DNA of 64,000 nt from assembly GCA_022225965.2 (NCBI GenBank), contig JAKJXP020000087.1:149513-213512 (forward strand), written 5' to 3'. The notes below the pieces were generated by a model that was not told the DNA's origin, searched no databases, and was given only the letters and a program-made list of their open reading frames with translations. A program made the position numbers and the translations under genes. Source of the DNA: Diatrype stigma. Its lineage: Eukaryota > Ascomycota > Sordariomycetes > Xylariales > Diatrypaceae. Numbering within the stretch: position 1 is the stretch's first letter; each line of letters begins with the position of its first letter. Below, in pieces: positions 1-10,317 of this stretch.

Positions 1-512
1 GGCCGGTGCTAGGCAGTATTCCCACTTACAACATTGGTGATGATACGCGACAGCAGAAGGTTCTGCTGGTGCTCGTGAGGACTTTCCTAGATTGTGTTAG
101 GTCAAGAATCAAAGTCTGTTATATGAAGTATTCATTACATACCATGGCAACGGGCTATCTTTGTCAAATCGAGTTGATGAAGTATGATTGCAACAGTGCA
201 GGTGAACTTGTAAGTTGGTGTTGATAACTCAAGCAGCAGTCTTTTAGTGCTAGTGCCAAGTTTTGATTGGCCCAGGCAAGCTCGTCGAGCTTGATTGTAC
301 TATACCTAAGTATATACCTAAGTAGCTACATACAGCACCTACAGTACTGGAGATAACTGTCATGCCCCAGCCAGCTCGGAATATTCCAACTTCAAACACT
401 GCCTCCTACAATCTCGCCTATCACACACTCAAGGTAGGCAAGCCCGCCACACCAAAACAACCAGGCAAGCATACACGCCGAGCCGAAGCAAATTGCTCCA
501 TCGCCAGCAAAG
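1..512. other. intergenic DNA upstream of Ies6
   Basis: No supportable coding region. The stretch carries short TACCTAAGTA-type repeats near 302-325 and should include the promoter and 5' leader of the Ies6 gene. The short reading frames here show no recognisable family. Confidence 0.6.
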
Positions 513-1157
513 ATGGCTGCCCCGACCGAAGCCCAGATCGCGCACCAAGAGCTCATCGACAAGCTCGACATTCACTCCGTCCACAAGAGCTTCCGAAACC
601 CGCACTGGAAGCCGAACCAGCGACGCAACAAGAACATCAAGACGATCCTGGGCGACGCCTCGCGCAAGGAGGCCATGTCCATCAACGCCACGCCCCAGGA
701 CCCCAACAGCGGCACCGTCACGCCCGGCGGCGCCGGCGCCGGCGCCGGCGGAGACAAGGACGACGGTCTCTCCACGAGCGGCAGCTCGACGCCCGTCGCA
801 GCCGCCACTAACAGCAGCGGCAGCGCCGGCGACAGCTTGCAGCCGAACCTCGCGCAGGCGTCGCGCAGCCTGTCGAAGCTCGTGCTGGAGAAGAACATGC
901 GGCAGAACGGGGGCGGCGGCGGCGGCGGCGCAACTGCCTCGGCGCCCAGCGCCACGTACACGAACATCGAGTCGGCGCCCTCGCTCGCGCACACGAAGCG
1001 CTACTGCGACGTTACGGGCCTCCCGGCGCCGTATCTCGACCCCAAGAGCCGGCTGCGGTATCACGACAAGGAGGTGTTCGCCTTCATCCGCTCGCTTCCG
1101 CAGGGCATCCCAGAGCAGTACCTGGAGGCTAGAGGTGCGCACACGGTCTTGAAGTGA
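513..1157 (+). CDS. ies6: INO80 chromatin-remodelling complex subunit Ies6 (YL1 C-terminal domain)
   Basis: A 214-residue, apparently intronless protein. Family knowledge: Ies6 (INO80C in animals) binds Arp5 inside the nuclear INO80 remodeller and is needed for nucleosome sliding. Seen in the sequence: the last ~51 residues (about 164-214) form a YL1_C domain, running from YCDVTGLPAPYLDPKS through LRYHDKEVF to a final AHTVLK. The N-terminus (about 1-50) holds the basic FRNPHWKPNQRRNKN stretch seen in Ies6 proteins. The middle (about 65-150) is low complexity, with Ala/Gly, Ser and poly-Gly runs, and makes the protein longer than the yeast form. The first ATG follows a purine-rich context and agrees with the conserved N-terminal block. 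The reading frame is strongly GC-biased. An unspliced GTP-like alternative is not evident. Confidence 0.9.
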   Translation: MAAPTEAQIAHQELIDKLDIHSVHKSFRNPHWKPNQRRNKNIKTILGDASRKEAMSINATPQDPNSGTVTPGGAGAGAGGDKDDGLSTSGSSTPVAAATNSSGSAGDSLQPNLAQASRSLSKLVLEKNMRQNGGGGGGGATASAPSATYTNIESAPSLAHTKRYCDVTGLPAPYLDPKSRLRYHDKEVFAFIRSLPQGIPEQYLEARGAHTVLK

Positions 1158-2633
1158 ACGAGGGTGGCGCTTCGACACCACATACAACAGCAGTTTGGCT
1201 CTACGGGAAAAAGAGGCAAAGGGAGGAACATTCTATCTTGGGAGTTGGCTTCGCATGGACGGAGCTGCTTCTACACCTTTCCGATCCGACCCTTGGGTGT
1301 CATTTTAAGTGACCATTCACAACCAAAGACTACCTGGCAGAAACGCGGCTACACGAATGTCGCGAGCACAATAACATCGCATGCATACTACTACGGGTGG
1401 ACGGAACTGGGGCAGGAGGGGAGGGGGGGTTGTGCATTAAGTGATGGCTATATAAGATGTTTGACCGACGAAGTCAAGCCTATCCTACGCACCAGACGCC
1501 TCTCGGCGACGGGATGACAGGATACGCTCCGGCTTAAACCGTGATCGGAGTAGGGTTTGCTTTCTGCCTGTAACTGACGGGTACCGGAGAGGAATGGGGA
1601 GTCACTCTCAGTGACCATAGCCCGAAGGCTAAGGACGCCGCGGCATGTATCATAATACTACTTGATAAACTGGGAGGCACGGATTCCGTGCATGGAGGAA
1701 TGAGATCTGAGAGCGGGCGTTGGTTGCTAGTGATACAAGGCATTTCTGACCTTATGGCTGCCCTTTGATTACCTCGAAGCTGTCTTTGGAGTCTTGTAAT
1801 GATTGCGATGTTTCGAGCTTGCTCTTCCTAACTCATATAGGGTAGAGCTGATGACACTGATCTCCTTGTCTTTCACATTGTATCACGAACTCGGTCCGAC
1901 GACAATTATGAATGAGTGATCTCAGCAAACAACCCGCATACCTCTTATTCATGACCAGATGTCATGAGAATTCCGGCTAATTTAAGACGGCGTGGAGGTT
2001 GTCGCTGTAAATAGGCAGCTCGGTTGAGTTGGTAAGAAAAACACATGAGAAAATTGGGAAAAAAAAGGTAGGCAAAACTGGTGGCTGGAGTGAAACCAAC
2101 ACCGATAAGGAGGCTGATTACGAATGAGTACTACGTAGCGGGCTTCGTCCCTCCACTAAACTTGCGGCAGCGACTACTCACTATTTTGCTGTTACCCATT
2201 GTGTATTCAAGGTTGTACTTCGTAGGAGCGACCTTAGCGTGCCTGCCGCGACAGGGATGCAGGTGATCTCTAACTAGGCAATTAGGTAACCGGGCTTGGG
2301 TTGCACCCTGGAACCTGTTAGCTACGGGTAGCCCCAACCTTGAAGCTGCATGCAGCGTGACAGCCAAAAAATCGCCAATCGACAAGGACCTCGTGTCGTT
2401 TCCTACCGATGAAAACACATGTCCATTCACATTCAGATCCAATATCGAACGAGCCCCCCAGATTCAAGAAACGGCATGGTCCACCTGTCTAAACTATAGA
2501 CAACCAACCACTCGATCCAGAGCCGACGACCACGTTCCTGCCCTGAAGCCGAAATTCTGCTGCAGTTGGACGGAGGGACAGACAGACGGACGAATAGACA
2601 GACAAATAGACAAGAACTACAAAGATGCCCACA
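1158..2633. other. intergenic DNA between Ies6 and Got1
   Basis: About 1.5 kb holding the Ies6 3' region and the Got1 promoter. No frame shows a recognisable domain. Short G- and A-runs occur near 1421 and 2058. A run of gacagacagacg-like units at 2577-2613 lies just upstream of the Got1 start, probably in its 5' leader. Confidence 0.5.
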
Positions 2634-3515
2634 ATGTGGTTATCAGACTCCCAAAGTGAGAGAGCTCTCGTGACCACAGCACCACCCGCGACCCTACCTT
2701 CCAATTGAGAAAGGCAGGATTTGCAGGAGAGATAGAGAAAGAGAGAGAGAGAATGCGCCGACTGACAATGCCACAGAGATCGGAGTCGCCTTCTGCTCAG
2801 GAGGTGGGTTTTGCTGCGCTGCATTATGAAGGCAACACGTGAGCTCTGGAAGTGCTGACGGGAAACCCCCCTTTTCCTTCCCCTGAATTCAGGAGGTTTC
2901 TTCTTGATCGGAGGAGTAATGCTGTTCTTTGATCGAGCGATGTGAGTCAGTCGCGGACCTCTGTTGTAGCAGGGCGCAAACCTAGCACCTCCCCCATACG
3001 CGTAATCGGCCTTAAGCTGACCAGGCTGTCTTCTATCCAGGCTTGCGATGGGAAATGTATGTTCTCTCTGCTTTACTTACCCCGTGCCGCCTACTCACCC
3101 ACCAACCCGCGCGAGCAAGCGCGCATCCCTCCCCCCTATCTCGAAATAAATAGCAACCCATCAATCAATTGCTCAATGCCCCTCCAACTCACTCGGTGAA
3201 CCAAACCACGCGAAACAGATCCTGTTCCTCATCGGCCTCACCATCATCATCGGCCCGCAGAAGACGCTGCTGTTCTTCGCGCGGAAGCAGAAGGCCAAGG
3301 GCACGGCGGCCTTCTTCGGCGGCCTGCTGCTGATCCTGCTGCGGTGGCCGCTCATCGGCTTCTGCGTCGAGCTGTACGGCATCTTCGTCCTCTTCGGCGA
3401 CTTCCTCGGCACCATCGCCGCCTTCGCGCGCAACGTGCCCGTCGTCGGCCCCTACATCAGCGTCCTCGTCGACCGCTCGGGCCTGGGCCGGCGGAACGCC
3501 GAGCTGCCGGTATAA
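2634..3515 (+). CDS. got1: Got1 family vesicle transport protein (five exons)
   Basis: Reconstructed exons are 2634-2655, 2777-2803, 2893-2941, 3041-3056 and 3219-3515. All introns are GT-AG and the joined frame is open for 136 residues, the usual size for Got1. Known role: a small tetraspanning membrane protein of ER-Golgi COPII vesicles that supports ER-to-Golgi and Golgi transport. Seen: the N-terminus MWLSDSQKIGVAFCSGG, then GGFFLIGGVMLFFDRAM, LAMGN, and a long last exon with LFLIGLTIIIGPQKTLLFF and RWPLIGFCVELYG. Hydrophobic segments lie near residues 8-28, 35-50, 60-85 and 90-110. Exon 4 is only 16 nt, so automated gene finders may miss the 5' exons. The last exon is much more GC-rich than the earlier ones. 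I am confident of the family and fairly confident of each junction because phase and conserved sequence agree. Confidence 0.9.
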
Positions 3516-4326
3516 AGACAGGGCAGGGCAGGGCAGGCGATAGAACGAAGAAGAAAAGGGAAAAAGAAACAGAACAAAAACAGATAATGAGAGAGCGTTC
3601 AACCTCGGTGCTAGTCTAGTAGAGTGAACGCAGTAGAAGAAGGGCCTGCTCTTCCTCTTCTATTCTTTTTTCTGCGCTACGGTCCGCCTTTTCTGGCTAC
3701 GGTCTGCCAGAGGCGGCTGAGTCGCGGGTTTCTATCCATATGATGCACGCCTGTAATGAGTAAGGTGAGGCGCGAAGGGATAGTCTACACTACACTTGTA
3801 TGATATAAGTACATGAATTCGTCTCATAGAGTGGAGGACGGCGTCAAAGTTCGGGAATGATGGGTATACCCAAAGGCACGTTAGAGGAGCACATGATTCT
3901 TAATGAAGTGGCTGAAGAGATGTCCTGAAAAGAAAGGAGGCGGGGGCAAGGGGGAGGACATGTGGTTCATGTGGGAAAACAGGCCATCGTTTCTCATTTG
4001 CATATACAGAATCCTAAAGGAGGAAGTCCGGAATACATGTGGTTTTCTCCAGTGGGATCGAAGCAACCTCAAACCCGGCCCAGGCGGTTTGCGTGTCCTC
4101 CATCGTTGTGAAAAGATCTAGAAGATTATGCTCTCTCTACCCCCTCCTTGCACCGTGATGCTCTCAGCACCACAGGTTTCGTCTGTCCTCTTCGCGCATA
4201 CGTAGTCCCAGCTCCCTAGCATCACGACGAGCCCCCACCACACACACACACAGACCAGAGGCTACGAGAGCCCCGTTTCGTCCACGACCCGCATCGCATT
4301 GTCGCCTGCGCATACACACCGCCTTC
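3516..4326. other. convergent 3' intergenic region, Got1 and profilin
   Basis: The 3' ends of Got1 (+) and profilin (-) face each other across about 0.8 kb. A short (CA)n tract sits at about 4237-4252. No gene is supportable here. Confidence 0.5.
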
Positions 4327-5210
4327 CTAGTACCCGACCTTGATGAGATAGTCGGCAAGAGCCTCGACGGTCTGCGCCGCGTTGCCTGCTTGTACATGCT
4401 CGGGGTAGTGGCCTACTAGGATGGCCTGCTTCGTCTTGACGACAACTATGCCGGTCTTGCCCTGTATAGTTTGCAGGTCTTCGGTCAGACAAAAGGAACA
4501 AGAAAAAAAGGGGGAAGGCATGTGATGCGCATTATATAAAGGGGAGGGAGGGGCCGAGAATCACGGAGGGTTCGTGTGACGCACCTGTCTGCAGTACATG
4601 CTTCGCTCGTCGATCTTGGTCACGACGTACCGCTCGCTGTTGACGTGCACACCCTCGGCATGGGCCTTGTCGACGGCGGCACCTGTGGCGTTGAGGATGC
4701 TCGCGAGGTTCTTCATCTCGGCTGCTTGGACCTGCTCGTTTATAAGGCGGTCAGCAGCTGTCTCCCAGTTTGGATGGTGACGATAGTGTATAGTATGGTA
4801 CGGCACGGCACGGCACGGCTCAGCATGGCATTGTATAGGAATATAATGACGCTTGGGGGGGCAGCCGGGTGACCGGGTGGAGTAATATAGGGAGGGTGGT
4901 TCAGTACCGAGAAACCGCTGGTGGCAGCCCAAACACTGTCGCCGGCGGCGCTGATGATAGCGGCCTTGTCGATGTGACCGCTGCCAACAAGGCTGTTGTT
5001 TCCAAGGTTAGTTCTTGCTGGTCAAGTCCCAAGGGGATGATAGACAAAGGGGGCCAGTCGTACCTGGAGTCAACGTAGGCTACATGATAGCACAAGAGTC
5101 AGTCAGCCAGTCCGTTCCGTCAAAGTCAGCCCTACGACGATGGCCGGTTTCCAAGCCCTCCTCCGAAGGTGGGGTAGTTAGTTGGGAAAAGCGTTACCTT
5201 GCCACGACAT
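4327..5210 (-). CDS. profilin (five exons)
   Basis: Minus-strand exons, in transcript order: 5198-5210, 5064-5079, 4908-4992, 4585-4731 and 4327-4461. They join in frame to a 131-residue protein, the normal length for fungal profilin. Known role: profilin binds monomeric actin, exchanges its nucleotide and delivers it to formins through poly-proline; it also binds phosphoinositides. Seen: the N-terminal MSWQAYVDSS signature, GHIDKAAIISAAGDSVWA, the central SERYVVTKIDERSMYCRQ and the C-terminal GIVVVKTKQAILVGHYPE followed by ADYLIKVGY. Exon 2 has just 16 nt, supported on both sides by phase and by the conserved AYVDS block. All introns are GT-AG. The call is secure; the exact position of the intron before VQAAEM rests on frame and family alignment. 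Confidence 0.93.
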
Positions 5211-5639
5211 GGTGGTTGCTGATATATGTGTAGATGCGGGAGAGAAGGAAAGGCGAACGGTTCCGTGGGATAAAGGGAGCTAGGTAGCTGATAGAACGGC
5301 GGGATGATACGAGAAGAAAGCTTGAGCTAGGCACTCGACAGGTTCGCAAAGTTTGAGGTTGAAAGATTGTTGACTGGGTAGAAGGTTGTGTCGCCTTTAA
5401 CGGGGTCGGAGGAGGTGAGGTGGTGGTTGTGGATGCTTCTACTGAAGGTTATGGCGCGGGTACGTGCCTAACATACCGCACAATAGGAGGGGCAGAGGGG
5501 CTGAGGGGCCATCTCATCTTGTGTCTTGCCCGTCCTGCCTGGCTTCGGTCCTAGCCAACCCGCCAACTAGGCTAGGTACTAACTATAGGTAGGTACTATG
5601 TAGTAATACCTTATTGCCTGGGCCACAGCTGCTACTACC
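5211..5639. other. profilin promoter region
   Basis: About 430 bp upstream of profilin up to the left inverted repeat of the element at 5640. It contains TAGGTAGGTA motifs near 5577-5595. No gene is seen. Confidence 0.5.
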
Positions 5640-5686
5640 TACCTTACCGCGCGGGGGGGGTTTTTAGAGACGGTCCCGGGGATCGA
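5640..5686 (+). repeat. left terminal inverted repeat
   Basis: Perfect inverted copy of 6552-6598. It runs from TACCTTACCGCGC through an 8-G run to GGGGATCGA, after which the two arms diverge. Confidence 0.85.
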
Positions 5687-5937
5687 ATCCAGCAGTGGGG
5701 ACGGTCCTTGGTTGAGGACTTTCAAAAGACTGACTAGCGGCCAAGACGATTTTTACTTAAGAGACGGTCTTAAAATTTCAAGACGGTCTTGAATTTTAAA
5801 GACGGTCTTAAATTAATATATAATTTCTTAAAAAAAAGAATTTATTTATACGGTAATTTATTTATACGGTATAATTATAAGCGGTATTTAATTATATAAG
5901 ATTATATTACGTTATTAAGTATAAAGATTATTTTTAC

Positions 5938-6003
5938 GGTCGGGATTCGAACCCTGCACTTACGGTTTACAGCTTAAGGTTTAACCATTACGCCAATCAG
6001 AAA
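5938..6003 (-). other. tRNA-like pol III promoter unit (SINE-like head or tRNA relic)
   Basis: Read on the minus strand, an A-box match TGGCGTAATGG (5985-5995) is followed, at the spacing found inside tRNA genes, by a perfect B box GGTTCGAATCC (5943-5953). The acceptor stem does not pair and the T stem keeps only three GC pairs, so this is not a working tRNA by eye. It resembles the tRNA-derived head of a SINE or a mutated tRNA captured inside the inverted-repeat element. An AT-rich region lies downstream of it on this strand. Confidence 0.6.
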
Positions 6004-6091
6004 TTTACTACTAGTCACACAGTCACATACAAGCACCTAGCTTATTTGTTTATATATAGCCACCTACAGCCCAGGTTTTGCCGGTGCAGGT

Positions 6092-6345
6092 CAGCTGTAG
6101 CAATACAGCTGTAGCAATACAGCTGTAGCAATACAGCTGTATATACGTATTATAGCAGCGCAGCTGTAGGTGCTGTAGCAGTGCAATTGTAGGTGCAATT
6201 GTAGGTGCAGCTGTAGGTATAATTGTAGGTGCAGCTGTAGGTGCAGCTGTAGGTGCAGCTGTAGGTGCAGCTGTAGGTGTGCAGCTGTAGGTGCAGCTGT
6301 AGGTGTGCAGCTGTAGGTGCAATTATAAGTGTAGCACTGTAATTT
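6092..6345. repeat. minisatellite array, 14-nt then 12-nt units
   Basis: Three copies of a 14-nt unit (cagctgtagcaata) at about 6093-6134 are followed by roughly a dozen imperfect copies of a 12-nt unit (gtgcagctgtag) at about 6158-6320. Because 12 is a multiple of three, all frames stay open across the second part and yield meaningless repeats such as Ala-Pro-Thr-Ala. I do not regard these frames as genes. Confidence 0.85.
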
Positions 6346-6551
6346 GGGTGGGTGATTTATACAGACGGTCTGGGCAGCCGGAAACGGTCTTGGACTTAAA
6401 GTGGTCCTAGGGATCAATTCGGTGAAAAAGTGACTTCCGTCCGGTGACGGTGGCCAGGTGTTGGCATGGGCTTATATGGGTGATTATCCCCAGGATCATG
6501 TCGGATATTTGGAGACCAGCACCAAATTTTGTAACTATCCCTAGCGCCGTA

Positions 6552-6598
6552 TCGATCCCCGGGACCGTCTCTAAAAACCCCCCCCGCGCGGTAAGGTA
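6552..6598 (-). repeat. right terminal inverted repeat
   Basis: Exact reverse complement of 5640-5686. It is followed directly by CATGTAGGTATG, which is ordinary flanking DNA. Confidence 0.85.
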
Positions 6599-9500
6599 CA
6601 TGTAGGTATGAGGTATGTACCTAGGTAACTAGTAAGTAACCGGCCTAAGGCCTTAACAGTTTCTCAGGTTGCAAAATTTCGAGCGGGCGGGTAAGGGGAG
6701 GACGCATGCATGCCCCACCAAATGCTGCTCTTTCTCTTTCTTTGTTACCTACCCGCTAGACTACATACCTCCAGCTGTATGTCTGAAGCTACCACATGTT
6801 AATTGCATCGAAGAAAAACGTGTGCTACCTACATGTACAATACATGCATACATCCATAATATCCATATGTGTCCACGGGTGCGGTATGCGACGCCGGGTT
6901 GTTTGCCTTTCCGTTCTTTGTTGACCTGCCCAACCGCTTGTTGCCATGTATGCGCATATGTAGGTACCTATAGCCATTTACCGCAATACCTACGTACCTC
7001 ATAGGGATATAGTCACCAAGTTTGCCTCTAAAGTATATGACGTAACTCTGCGACGAGCTTTATTCATGCCGAGCTGCAATGACCGCTGGGTAGCTACTGG
7101 CTGGGTAGCTACTGCGCCGTAGTCTTCAGACGATGGAATCCGAGGCTCGGATACAGGCTGAAGTCTGTCTCCCATGAAACAATTTCGTCATATGTCAGCC
7201 ACAGTTGCTCACAGATTTACCCCGCCAACATCCTTACAGGGTGTAGTGTAGGTGTCCGTGGGTGTCCTCCAGGGCTGTGGGCTGTGGGCTGTGGGCTGTG
7301 AGCCTGTGAATATAAGTAGGCGGGGCTGCCACGTTACCGCCGTTCCTCAGAGCTGGTCAAACCCGATTTATATAGATTGGCATTATTCAGCTTCCTCTTC
7401 CATAGGCTGTGAATACTTATCGTGTTGCATGCGATAGGATTCCTATCTGTCACCGTCACCACCGCTCATTTCCACACCGTCTTCTTGGAAGAGAGTTGCC
7501 ATTTCACGTCGAGTCTTAAGGGGTCTGCTTGTTTCAAGGCTTGGCATCCTTCTCACCTCTCTTGCTCAACATGATACACTGAAACACTCCATCTGACACA
7601 TTCGGACGAACAGTCAAGCAACCCTTGTCTTGATGGCACCTTGACACAACCAACGGTCATTCTCAGGTCGATCTCAGCTATGCTATCAAATTACTCCTAT
7701 GCATTTCAGTTACTCAGACGGTGGTTACTGAAACCTTGTCGTAAGCGCGATTACATGCAGCCCTTTGTCTCGATGAAAGTCATATCGAGATTTTAATCTC
7801 TACGACGTCGAACGCTGCTTCTATGACGGATTTTCGACTGTTTTGAATTACTTTCACCAACAGAAGAATACGAGGACTACGATATTCTCGCATGCTTCAA
7901 CATATTTGTCGTTATGCTCCTATGTCCACATCAGGTATCCAGGATATGGCCTTTTGTTTGAGGGCAAGTGGCCTCGTCTACAAAGCTTGACTGCCCCCGT
8001 CACTCTATCTATGGGTGTAGTACGCCTACTATTTCTTTTTTGCTTTGGAAATAATCGTACACCGGGCTGTGAAGGCATCTTACCCTCCTTTTGTTTTGCC
8101 TTGCCAAGTTAATAAGTTATAAACTTCTGACAATGACAACGCCATAATACCGTGGTTTCTCAGCACTACTCATTATTTGCTGTCGCTACTAGCCAGCCCG
8201 GTTTCGTTGAGAGTCATCACACCCGTATAATTAAGGGGCGGCGGTAATAGCTAGGCTGAAGAGACTACGTATGTCGTACCACACACTCATATAACGCATA
8301 ATCTTCGAATTTAACCTCCTGGCTGGCTGGCTGTATGGGCGTGGTGAACCTCATGCGGGTAAGGTTGAATTGCGCTGGTCAGTCCTCAATGCATACATAG
8401 ATCGTGTGATGATGGTATCGAAGCCAGTATATATCCTCTCTGGAACCTCTTCACAAGTCCCAGATTTAACCGCTCGAATCGACGAGGACCCGGGTTAGAT
8501 CGCCTCGGCCGATCGATCACGTTGACCTTCCAGACAAGAGCCACCTGCCAAGTTTCGAATAGAGATCAGGCGGGGAATACCAGTTCAGACTGCTGGTAGC
8601 AACTTTGGCTTGATATATGCGGTCTTGCGAAGAACTAAATAACCTCGATATTTCGACATTCCTAGGGCTTGGGAGAGATCCCTTACAAGGTTGTGTACTT
8701 TACTCCTAGTCAACTTGGCGACTGCCGGCCGATTTGCCTAGCCCCGTAACTCGTAAGCGATCGGGCCATAAACCCAGATCAAGGAAACACGGAAACACGC
8801 GTGCAGTTGCCCCAGATTCTAAAACTTTAGGGGGAGTTAGCCTTACTTTATAGGGCCACTTGTGAAACTCGAAGTGTATAATGCCTACCCGATTATTACA
8901 ACCACTTAGCACCCGTATTATCGGCAGCGGTCGGCTATTTTACGTACAATACCTACAGGGATTATTTTCTAAAGCATTCGCACCTCATTAGATCGTGTCT
9001 TCCAATATACGTATACGATATGGCCCGAACAAAACGAACAGAACGTCTAAGCTTCGATTTATTGTATAATGGATTCAGGTGCATGCCATGGTAGGTGATT
9101 TGCATGAGATATGCATAGCCAGAAACTGAGCAATTCACGGTCTATCCAAAATGAGTTCCTATATATGGTAGGGCAGGTAGGTAATACTTCAACACCACTG
9201 GCCAGACCGCCGTTTGAGCAGATGAAGTATAGCCGTTAATAAACCTGCCAACTAGCACTGGCTAGCTGTTGTAGTCACAGGCTTCATAATGCACTCGTAG
9301 CAGTCAAACGAATTATACGCATATACCGTACCTGCCCATAATCAGACGCCTTCAGCTCACCTCACCTCACCTCTCTGCCTTTTCCGTTTTCCTGATGGAG
9401 TGACTTTTTCGTTCTACTCGGGACCCAGCGACACAACATGGACTCGACTCATCTGATTGGACCAAGTGTTCGATCCCGCTGATGGACGGCTTAACTGGAG

Positions 9501-10317
9501 CTGTCGGCGGGATATGAGAGCATTCCTATTGGAGAAGCCTCGGAGCCGGACCCGACGTGAACCCCCGAGGCGCATATTCTTGCCTGGTTGCTGGCATTTC
9601 CGCCTATCGAATGCGCCTGTACTATCAATTATGCAGTTCTGCTACGGCGGGTAAAGTACAGAGCCTCCTCTCATTTCCCCCAGCTGCCCCAATATCTAAC
9701 AAGCTATTCCGACTGGTACTTATTTGGTATGCAGTACGTGGCTGCGTGGGCACGCTAACCGTCCCTTGCATCTGATATGCAGGCATATATCCTGCCCTAT
9801 TTCTTGTTTCTTGATGCCGTCTGTTGAAGTTCAAACCAGCTACTATATCTCGGTTCTTGACGCGACTACTCGGTACATTTTTACTCTATACCATGATCAC
9901 CGTCACCCGCCGGCACTCATGACCCATGGGGGTCTAATTTCGGCATGTCAACGTGACAGGACGCCATCCTAGGGATAAACCGAGCGGGTTGGCGTCAGGG
10001 TGTTCTTGCCTGAAGGATTTCGATCAATCGGAGATCTTCTGCTCTCGTTCATGTTGTGTCTGCGCATGTTGTTTTCGCATGTATCAAGTGGTCATGCGAC
10101 TCTGCGAACAGGGGCTTGCGCCAAGAGTTCATGCTGGGAGAGCTCCTGAGTTGGTTGCGTCCTGTCTGACGGACGCGACAGGCGTTTCTATAGCCCGCGG
10201 GCTTCTCGAATCTTACCGAGATGGAGCTGCGTTACGACCATTCTGCCTGTCTGCTATTGTTCGAAAATCAGGAGGTCGTTCAACTATCCGCCATTAAGCC
10301 TATTTAGTCACCGTTAG
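6599..10317. other. gene-poor region
   Basis: About 3.7 kb with no supportable gene. It contains TAGGTA/TACCTA motifs just after the element (6603-6640), a 14-nt direct repeat (ctgggtagctactg) near 7083-7112 and four copies of a 7-mer (gggctgt) near 7273-7300. Some minus-strand stretches (8520-8912) look protein-like but are broken by stops and match no family I know. Confidence 0.5.

Larger units (their letters stand above)
5640..6598. mobile_element. non-autonomous element with perfect 47-bp terminal inverted repeats
   Basis: The first 47 bases (5640-5686) and last 47 bases (6552-6598) are exact reverse complements, including an 8-G run, five T, and AGAGACGGTCCCGGGG. Both ends carry TA, so a TA target duplication with a 955-bp element at 5642-6596 is possible, as for Tc1/mariner-like or related elements; that assignment is inference. 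There is no transposase reading frame, so the unit would need an enzyme from elsewhere. The motif GACGGTC recurs inside near both ends (for example 5699, 5763, 5782, 5801, 6362 and 6384), like subterminal transposase-binding repeats. The left interior (about 5755-5935) is very AT-rich, in contrast to the GC-rich ends. The interior also holds a tRNA-like unit and a minisatellite, listed separately. Confidence 0.75.

Noticed and set aside
362..1187. Several overlapping frames on both strands around Ies6
   Set aside because: They are GC-rich shadows of the Ies6 coding frame, with Arg/Ala-rich nonsense composition and no family match.
6050..6417. Open frames encoding Ala-Pro-Thr or Leu-Gln-Leu-His repeats
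   Set aside because: They arise only because the 12-nt minisatellite unit is a multiple of three and stays open in all frames.
8520..8912. Minus-strand protein-like text (FEFHKWPYKVRLTPPK; NWYSPPDLYSKLGRWLL)
   Set aside because: Broken by stops and frame changes, with no recognised family; too weak even for a pseudogene call.
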